A DNA stretch of 64,000 nucleotides, from the NCBI RefSeq assembly GCF_036370855.1, contig NC_088101.1, forward strand, positions 40,780,544 through 40,844,543, given 5' to 3'. Below, piece after piece: positions 57,187 to 64,000 of the stretch (position 1 is the first letter of the stretch; each line of letters starts with the position of its first letter). The notes under the pieces are model-generated. The model saw only the letters and a program-made list of their open reading frames with translations, was not told the DNA's origin and searched no databases. This DNA is from Dromaius novaehollandiae. Its lineage: Eukaryota; Chordata; Aves; Casuariiformes; Dromaiidae. The position numbers and the translations under genes were made by a program.

Positions 57187-58567
57187 CTCTCTTCTGTTTG
57201 CAGACAAAACATGCCAGATGCCCCCAGGTGATTACCTAATGTCTCTTGCACAAGTTACTGAAGTTATTACGATAAGTTTGTACAACACCAACATGTGGGC
57301 AATGCCATATATTCCAGGAAAAAATCTGTCTAAAGCTAACTTTCTGGTAACTGGCTGTTGAATTAGGCTACATTAGGTCCTGATACAGGACCTAATAGGA
57401 TCCAGCAGTACTTAACCACCCAAAGACACGCACTCTGTGTACCTGATATTTAACCAATATAATCAAAAATGGATATAAAAATCAAATAATCAAAAAGTGG
57501 ACTTCCTTTAAAAAAGGAAGTCACTGTCCTTTCTTTGTGACTATGTACCACTGATGTGAAGTCCCCTGGGCTTACCAAAGCAAGTAATAGTCTATGAAAT
57601 GTTAATTCAGGCTATCTGTGACCATGTGGTCATCAACAGAAATTTATTCCTGAGAACTGCAGAGCTCAGTCCAGTTGTTAGAATGTATATCCAGTTCTAG
57701 AGCTGAACCCTATTGCTATTTAACATACAATATGTTTAGCACTATGCTGTCTCTTACATGAACATGATATGCTTTTAGAAAGTGAGGTTTGTTTAAAATG
57801 AACACTTTGAACTGAACACATATTTATGAAGAGCATATTATAGTGGTGCTTCAAAATGTCCCAGAGCAAATGTAAAGGATATTCAAATCTTCTTAAAGGG
57901 ATCATGTATTTTGTAGGTGGCACTTGATAATGTACTACTGCTGCTGCTGTGCTCTCTCTAACAAACCCTATGGCTACTGGGGAATATTGCACTTGACTGT
58001 CAAACACTTAAAGCTGCTGCCCATCTCAGAAGCTGCCACCACTATGTGCAGAAATGAGCAAGCAAACCTTTGCTTGGGCACGTGAGGGACTAATCAGTCG
58101 AAAGAAGAAAACTCTGGCTTGGCTTTTTAAAACAGCATCAAACTCACAAAACTCTCCATCATCCAAGGGTTGCAGCACTATATCAGAGTCTGACCTAGAG
58201 TGGTGTTTTTAAACTTGACTCTAGCATTGTACAACATAATTAGTCCAAAATAATTGATTGTATCTTTGGATCCATTCCAGCAGCCTCTTATGTTTTCTGT
58301 TATGCTCCTTTTCTCTGCTTCTGCTTTTCCTCTTGTTTCCTGCCTTCAAAAGGCTTGATCCTTCTCCCCATAAAGCTCACTGAAGTTAGACTGAACCATT
58401 TGTTTCCTCCATTTTTGGCGTTGCATATCATGATGGCCCTGTTCTCTTACGTAGGAAAAGCCTTCTAAACTTAACAGCACTTATGCTCATCTTGGAAACA
58501 GTGAGTCGTATCCCCAGATAGGGGGGGATGTAGCAGAAAGCAGCAGGGCTCAATAAAATGGTGCTAC

Positions 58568-58612
58568 ACTGATTTACATCACCGATTTACACCTATACCA
58601 CCAGGATCTGGT
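58568..58612. repeat. Half of a degenerate sauropsid palindromic repeat
   Basis: Reads CTGATTTACATCACCGATTT, then ACACCTATACCACCAGGATC and TGG, resembling one arm of the common fossil whose arm is GATTTACACCAGCTGAGGAT. The other arm was not found. Confidence 0.4.
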
Positions 58613-59163
58613 TTTGCGTGACAAGGGGCTTCTATTTTATTTTACGCTTAATCTTTTCTGCTGCACATTCTGAAACAAGATGTTTCATTCATCTCCATTC
58701 CCTACAGCATGCTCTGTAAAGTTTTCTGTTAAATCCCATGCAGTGCTGGTAATGCTATGATGCAACTAGCCTCTTCTGATTTCAGCAACAAAACAGCCCA
58801 ACTAGCTTTGGCAACAAATCTCCAAACAGACCCCCAGATTACCTTTGCTCAGCTTGAAGATCAGCAGTTAGCCAGAGCTGTGCTGTTTGATAAATGTACC
58901 TAAGGCAGCTCCAAAACTGAAAGCATGTCATGCAGTTACACCCCAAAATGCCTCACTGCTAACTTCAGCACTGGCAGGATCAGAGCTGCCTCCCCGCTCC
59001 AAGACCTATGCAGTTTTGTTCACTCTGTTGTAACAGTACTATGAATAAATTATAAAAAGCTTAGAGAGCAATAAAATGCTTAAAGGAGGGAACAATGACA
59101 ATGAGAGAAAATTTTACAGGATTAGGGCTGATTATTTTACAGAATAGAGTAATATGGGCTTCA

Positions 59164-59216
59164 CCCAAAATCTATGGGAGTCCATGGAAAGTCTCCCACT
59201 CAAACCAGCAGGCTCT
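59164..59216. repeat. Degenerate sauropsid palindromic repeat
   Basis: The CCCAAAATCTATGGGAGTCC / ATGGAAAGTCTCCCACTCAA pattern matches the same CAAAGCCCA…GAGTC…TGGAAAG…CTCCCA fossil type as 1,025–1,088, in a more decayed copy. Confidence 0.45.
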
Positions 59217-59624
59217 TATTCAGCTTCCACATCAGACACAAAACTCCACTCAGAGGTCTCCACTTCAGGCCCTCCGTAGTAACAAATGGGTATAGAATTG
59301 CCCCCAGAACCTTTACGTGCCCTCGTTGTGCATGTGGCTGGCGCTTCATGAAGGAGCAGACGCCCAAAGCTGTATTTTCTTATTGTGCTCTGCAGACAGT
59401 TTAAAACCTCAAGGATTTCCCTGTGGTGCTCATCATTCAGCTATCTCTGTGCTTTATAGAAGAAAGAGAAAGGCCAAGTTTGAAAGCAGGTATTAATCTG
59501 AGGGATCAGTTTTGATACTCTGAGACTTCAGAGCATGCTACATCTGCAGATCCCAATGACAATGGCTGTAGCTCTATGCTTAGCTCTAGGGTCTCTAAGG
59601 AACATCCAGCAGCCAGCTCTGAAA

Positions 59625-59705
59625 AGCCTGAGTGACTTGCCTATGGTCCCACAGGAACATGGTGGCAAGGGCAGGAATAGTATCAAATTCTGCAGGGTAA
59701 CCTTC
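59625..59705. mobile_element. Ancient MIR/CORE-SINE or L2/L3-tail-like relic
   Basis: GAGTGACTTGCCTATGGTCC, CACAGGAACATGGTGGCAAG and GGCAGGAATAGTATCAAATT follow the order 'agtgacttgcccaaggtcacacag…gtggcagagc…gaattgaac' typical of MIR-like and related amniote elements, in the orientation opposite to the relic at 36,355–36,525. Ends not identifiable. Confidence 0.5.
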
Positions 59706-60639
59706 AGCTGTGATTTAGAGACAATTGTGCCCTGCCCGCTCTTGCTCACTACATGTATTCCAATCAAAAGCATCCTTGACTTATCTTGCAACCAGTTTCC
59801 ACTCCCAAACCTGATTAGGCAAGTATACAATGGGAAGAAAAGACTAGGTGGTTACATCTTTAGGATTGAACCATAATGGATAAATAAGCATAATTCAGGT
59901 GGCATGTATCACCTTAGTTCTGGCATTTCCTAACTTCCTAAGAGCTCGATTTTGTGATTTTTAACACCCTCTATTTTTCTCTGTAATTTATTAGGCTTTA
60001 AAAAAACCCAAGGATATAGAAGAAACCAAAAATCAGTGTCATTCAGTGGATGCCCAGGTGCTTGCAGTTTGAGCTTTATCAACCACACTAGCAGAGGATG
60101 AGACAATTTGCTAGTTGGTTTCACATATACAGGCTGCCAGTGTAAGACTGGATGCTGTAGTAAAATGTGCCAGGCCTGCTCTGACCCTGCCGGAAGGATA
60201 AATTCTCTGGTGACCTTCAAACATAGAAAACTCACTTAGGCTCAGATCCAAGTAAAACTCAGTCAACAGGTCAGAGGCTAGAAGGACTGGAAAAAGCCGA
60301 TAACCAACCATAAACATTAGGTAAGTTAAGAAAGCTCTCCTGCTTCATTTGAAGGGGATTGCTGTGTGAAGCTCGGGTAGAAGAGGAGCTCCTCAGTCTC
60401 TCCAGGTGAGGACTGGATCTGAGCCTGACCTTCGGCCTGTACCTTTGCTTTCATGTTGCAATCATCCAGTCACTTCTCTGTATGTTTGTTTAAAAGGCTA
60501 AAGGCTAAGAGCTAGATAAACTTTGGGTTTAACTTTAATTCATGATTAAAGGGCAGGCATGCAGTTTACTAGTCAAGCCGCCTTGTTCTTGGCAGGTTGC
60601 CACAGCAATAGTTGAGAGCCTGGAATTTAATTCTGATTT

Positions 60640-61140
60640 ATGTGTCCTAGATGGCAGCCAGCTCTTGTTGACTCAGCACTGTCCCTATCTCCTCTTCTAT
60701 CATCAATCCCCATTACCAGTTTCCTAGAGGTGCCTTATCCTCCTCTCATCTGCTGGTTCCTGCCCCTCCTCTGGGTTCCCTGTGTTAGTCTCAGTCTTCC
60801 TTCAGGCCCAGCTCTCAGCTCCAGTTTCTCTTCATGTGCTCCTCAGTCTACTTATCTCTTTGGATTTGTTACCAGCCAGTGTCAGCATCTGGTCCCACAT
60901 CTCCCCATCCAACATCCCTGGAGGCTTCAGCTTCCCATCAGCACCTAAGTCAATGTCAGTGCTTTTCTGCTTTGCACCATCCTTCTCCTTTAGTCTGTCT
61001 TCTTGCCTGCTCCCACTGGCTGACCAGTCAGTACTAGTAAGTCCCTTCTCTCTCCACTCTCAGTCCTAATTTCCTTACCCAGCAAGTCCTCTACTCTGTC
61101 CACCTTATTTGCATCTTTCTGCATGTATCACTTCCTCATT
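60640..61140 (+). other. Pyrimidine-rich strand-asymmetric block
   Basis: About 500 bases with a strong excess of C and T on the plus strand (many CTCC, TCTCC and CCTTCTC runs) and overlapping plus-strand open frames of low complexity. No family recognised; it may be an old repeat. Confidence 0.4.
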
Positions 61141-63339
61141 CACCTTTTTTTTATCTTTTTTGGCTTTGGGGTGATCTGCTTCCTGTTAGAAGGCACACCG
61201 AGCATGCAAAAGAGACAATATTTCTGTTCTTCATTCTTCTGTTTGATGCTACGGTGATCCTTGGCAAATAGGAAGAGTGATTGCAAGCACAAGGTATGAA
61301 AGAAAGGCAAGCTCATTGTAACTACCAAACCCTAAATGAACTTTTATAAACTCAGAGGGGGAAGGGCTTGTTCTAAGTAAAAAGGACTTTCGCTATAGGC
61401 TGTGCTCTGAGAGTGATCTACAATAAAGACAGATTTAGAAAGATTTAGAAAAGAGAAACAAGACCTCTCAGAATGCAAATTAGGGACATCATTAAGTCAA
61501 ATGTATTTGCCTGCAAAAAATTGCACTGAGGCAAAAGTTCTCTGAGATTCAGAAGAAACAGATCTTGTCAGACTCCTTTTTGATAGCTACTGGGGCCATA
61601 ACAGTGAAAAGGATCTCCAAAACCATGACTCTTACCAGTCTTCATTAGGACCCAGGGAATATAACTGTAGGCTGTGATCCTACAGACTCCCTTTGAGCTC
61701 TGGCATAAGAAGTCTGTGAAAGATCAGGCTTCTTGGGTTCAACAGATCTGACTTTCCAGACTGCTGGAGCAAATAGTTCTCTCCAAAGAGACTCAAAATT
61801 ATTTTTGAGACCTTAAGACACCAATAAACACATTGACGGGGAGAATAAGCCAAGCTTAGTTCTTGTGAACAACCCATAAAATGACAGCTCACATCAAAGA
61901 AATGTGTATGATTAAGGCAGATTCTCATCAAATAAATAATTGCAACCAAAAGCTAAGCTGGAAGAGACACAGTTTAGACCTAGAGGAATTTGGACATATA
62001 AGTCAAAGTGGCAGAGATGAAAGGAGTACTTTTCAATTCCGTTATTGCAAATATACAAACAACCCCAACCTTAAAGTCATGTCAGAGGTAGGATAAACTG
62101 AAAATGAAAAACGAAAAAGCCAATGCCAATCAGCTGGCTATTTCCAGAACCGGGCTCAGACTCCAGGCTTGCCAGCTCGCAGTTCCCCATCCTTCCCACA
62201 TGCCTCTACACATTTCTCTTCAACTACAAGAAATCATGGGAGAGGCCTCATAACATAAAATGTTCAGGAAGATGATGCTCCGCTTGGATCCAGGTGCCCG
62301 GGCTGGCACTGAGCCACACAGCATGGCTGGGTGCATGGATGCAACAAGCCCATTCAGACGTAGTGGGCCAGCAGTGTCCTTCTTGTCCCTCACCCAAACA
62401 GTTGTTTATTCGATGCTGGCCCTTTGCTAGCAATGGCTTGTATTGTCTGCTGACAAATTCCTGAGAAATCTGCCTTTTCCCACACTTCAGCTTAAGGGTA
62501 AAAATTCAATCAAGTCAAAACAACCTCAGTAAAAACGATGCAAGGACAGCAGCTTGTTGTGCTGAGGAGACTCTGAGATAGATCCAAGGAAAAAGGCTCA
62601 ACCACAACCTATCTATACACCTTGGACATCAGAACTGGAAGAGTGCCAAAGTGGCTTAAGTTGCCTTTAAGGTTCTGTCTCATTAGTGTAACATCACCCT
62701 GTCTTTAAAACAAGCCATTCCAATGTGCTGTTCAGAAAAACCAAGCAAACTTCTGGCCTCTCAATAGTAGCTATTGATAATTGATATTGATAGCTTTTAT
62801 GGTAAAAAAGCAGTATTCAGGAGTAACAGTTGTATAGTATAGTACTACTTTAGTGATCTAGTATAGTACTATGCTCCAGGTAGTGAACCCAACTTGGGAC
62901 TTTTATTCTGATTAATATTTGAGAAACTTGTTAATTTCTACACTCTGGAGTAAAATATGTGTTCTTGGTCATTGATAGGATAGTTCCTAATATATAGATT
63001 GAAAATGTATGCATTAGTTGATGGTAAGCTCTGTTAAGTGGCCTTCAGCAGTAAACTAGGCCCCTTCCAGCTTGCTGGTATTTTCATCTGTGCCACAAAT
63101 GAACAATTCCATCAGCAAGCAGAATGAAAACTTGTGGAAATGAGTAACATTTTATGGAGAAATAGCTCCAACCCACACCTCTAAACAAACAGCAGAAACT
63201 ACTTGTGTGCAATTCAGGAATAAGTGAATCAAACAGATTTGATCAGAATAACCTTTCAACCATGATAATGTTTACTTTGCTTTGCTTGGCCAACAGTAGA
63301 ACACAAAAAGCAAGTTCAGAATTTTGTAATAATCAAAAA
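61141..63339. other. FGG downstream flank, no gene recognised
   Basis: Ordinary non-coding sequence before the FGG polyadenylation signal. Nothing supported. Confidence 0.5.
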
Positions 63340-63345
63340 TTTATT
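63340..63345 (-). terminator. FGG: FGG polyadenylation signal AATAAA (spliced gamma form)
   Basis: Minus-strand AATAAA about 190 bases after the exon 10 stop; the first in line downstream. Confidence 0.7.
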
Positions 63346-63536
63346 GAGAATCGGTACAGAAAAAATAACGATGTACAGAGGTAAGTAATGGCCTGCATAG
63401 GGAAAAGGCCTGGACATTTTACAGTCAAGGGTGTTTTACAGTCAAAACTGAGCTGAAGAAGGTTAGGTAAGCTCAGTGTCCCACTGATATAAGATTTGTT
63501 TTCCCTGTTCAGATGAGTCTTTGTTAAATTGTCTAT

Positions 63537-64000
63537 TTATGCGTCTCCAACCTACAACAGAAAAAAAAAACCAGAGCATTATAATTTTCTTCTCAAAGAA
63601 AGATGGACTATATAAGGCTATGATGACGTGCTGATAGCATTCATACATATTTATATTAGTTGGAAATTAGAAATGTAGCATTTAAAATGCATGAAGGCAA
63701 AGAATTATTTCTGATCATAAGACTATCCTTTTATTTTTCAGTTAAAGGAAACAGTAATGAGGTAGGTATACTAGAACAAAACTACGAATATTTCTGTGAC
63801 AAAACGGTAAATAGAGCTGACTTCTCTAAGATACAGTGGGCTTAACACTTCAACTGTATATGCTCTATAATTTGAAACAATAATTGTGTTAGGTTGTCAT
63901 TTTACATATCTCCTCGGCCCTGTGGTCGAACCTGTTTGGTTTTGCCTAAGTTGTGCTGCTGTCCATCTACTGACAGTCTGTTGAATGGGATGATTTTCAT
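63537..64000 (-). CDS. FGG: Fibrinogen gamma chain, C-terminal end (partial; 5' part outside window)
   Basis: The end of exon 9 (63,932–64,000, still open at the edge) encodes MKIIPFNRLSVDG then QQHNLGKTKQ; the human counterpart is MKIIPFNRLTIGEG then QQHHLGGAKQ. After a 380-bp intron, a pyrimidine-rich acceptor leads to exon 10 at 63,537–63,551, which encodes VGDA and a stop. The Gln pair and Lys used by factor XIIIa for gamma–gamma cross-linking are kept. The last four residues correspond to AGDV of mammals, the platelet integrin alphaIIb-beta3 contact; the central Gly-Asp is kept, the flanking Ala and Val are changed. The donor, CAG before GTTCGA, is poor. The gene is parallel to FGA and just upstream of it, as expected for the cluster. 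Confidence 0.93.
63730..63735 (-). terminator. FGG: Intronic AATAAA in FGG intron 9
   Basis: Lies about 170 bases past the read-through stop and upstream of the exon 10 acceptor. Gamma-prime transcripts of mammals use polyadenylation in this intron, so this is a candidate for the same choice. Confidence 0.5.
63902..64000 (-). CDS. FGG: FGG predicted gamma-prime-like form (intron 9 read-through, partial)
   Basis: Without splicing at the exon 9 donor, the frame continues for nine codons, VRPQGRGDM, then TAA at 63,902–63,904. Human gamma-prime begins VRPEH at the same place and runs 20 residues, ending in an acidic, tyrosine-bearing tail that binds thrombin exosite II. The shared VRP start indicates homologous read-through; here the tail is short, basic and carries RGD. 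A minus-strand AATAAA at 63,730–63,735 in the intron could end such a transcript. Expression is inferred. Confidence 0.65.
   Translation of the reverse strand: MKIIPFNRLSVDGQQHNLGKTKQVRPQGRGDM

Larger units (their letters stand above)
57187..60639. other. FGA–FGG spacer, first part, no gene recognised
   Basis: Non-coding sequence with relics of short palindromic repeats (58,568–58,612 and 59,164–59,216) and of an ancient SINE-like element (59,625–59,705). Confidence 0.5.

Overview
The window is vertebrate nuclear DNA and almost certainly avian. It holds the conserved PLRG1–FGB–FGA–FGG block: the spliceosomal gene PLRG1 followed by the three-gene fibrinogen cluster. Support for a bird comes from compact introns, an old 5'-truncated CR1 retroposon, short degenerate palindromic repeats known from sauropsids, an alpha fibrinogen gene with a complete alpha-E C-terminal exon, and FGB introns 5 and 7 (493 and 921 bp) flanked by what look like the conserved sites of the avian FIB5/FIB7 phylogenetic markers. 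The species cannot be told from the sequence, and a crocodilian or turtle is not strictly excluded.

Layout. 1–16,301: gene-poor, AT-rich DNA with one unexplained exon-like open segment on the + strand (755–952), a CCCCTAACGG-type minisatellite running off the left edge, and several decayed repeats. 16,434–30,215 (minus): PLRG1, all 15 coding exons readable and joining in frame to 516 codons, with a CpG-island promoter at its 5' end. 30,431–38,169: PLRG1–FGB divergent spacer with no gene seen. 38,372–45,651 (plus): FGB, eight exons, 480 codons, with TATA, HNF1 and C/EBP-like elements. 45,652–50,640: convergent FGB–FGA spacer carrying the CR1 copy. 50,770–57,086 (minus): FGA, six exons, 764 codons, including the alpha-E fibrinogen domain; reading through the exon 5 splice donor gives a short alpha form. 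57,187–63,339: FGA–FGG spacer with repeat relics only. 63,537–64,000 (minus): the last two coding exons of FGG; the rest of that gene lies beyond the right edge.

The fibrinogen genes encode the three chains of the hepatocyte-secreted (alpha-beta-gamma)2 clotting protein. The thrombin sites and polymerisation knobs (alpha GPR, beta GHRP), the coiled-coil cysteine rings and the gamma cross-linking Gln/Lys are visible. FGB is transcribed against FGA and FGG, as in other amniotes. PLRG1 is an unrelated housekeeping neighbour.

Most interesting points: (1) read-through of the last FGG intron gives a nine-residue gamma-prime-like tail containing RGD instead of the acidic thrombin-binding tail of mammals, behind a poor splice donor; (2) the spliced gamma tail reads VGDA instead of AGDV; (3) both human alpha-chain RGD positions are lost and a new RGD lies elsewhere in the alphaC region; (4) FGA exon 2 has G or C at every third codon position and sits in an internal CpG island, unlike its AT-rich neighbours; (5) an unassigned exon-like segment lies near the left edge. 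No retroviral or other virus-like fossil was recognised.
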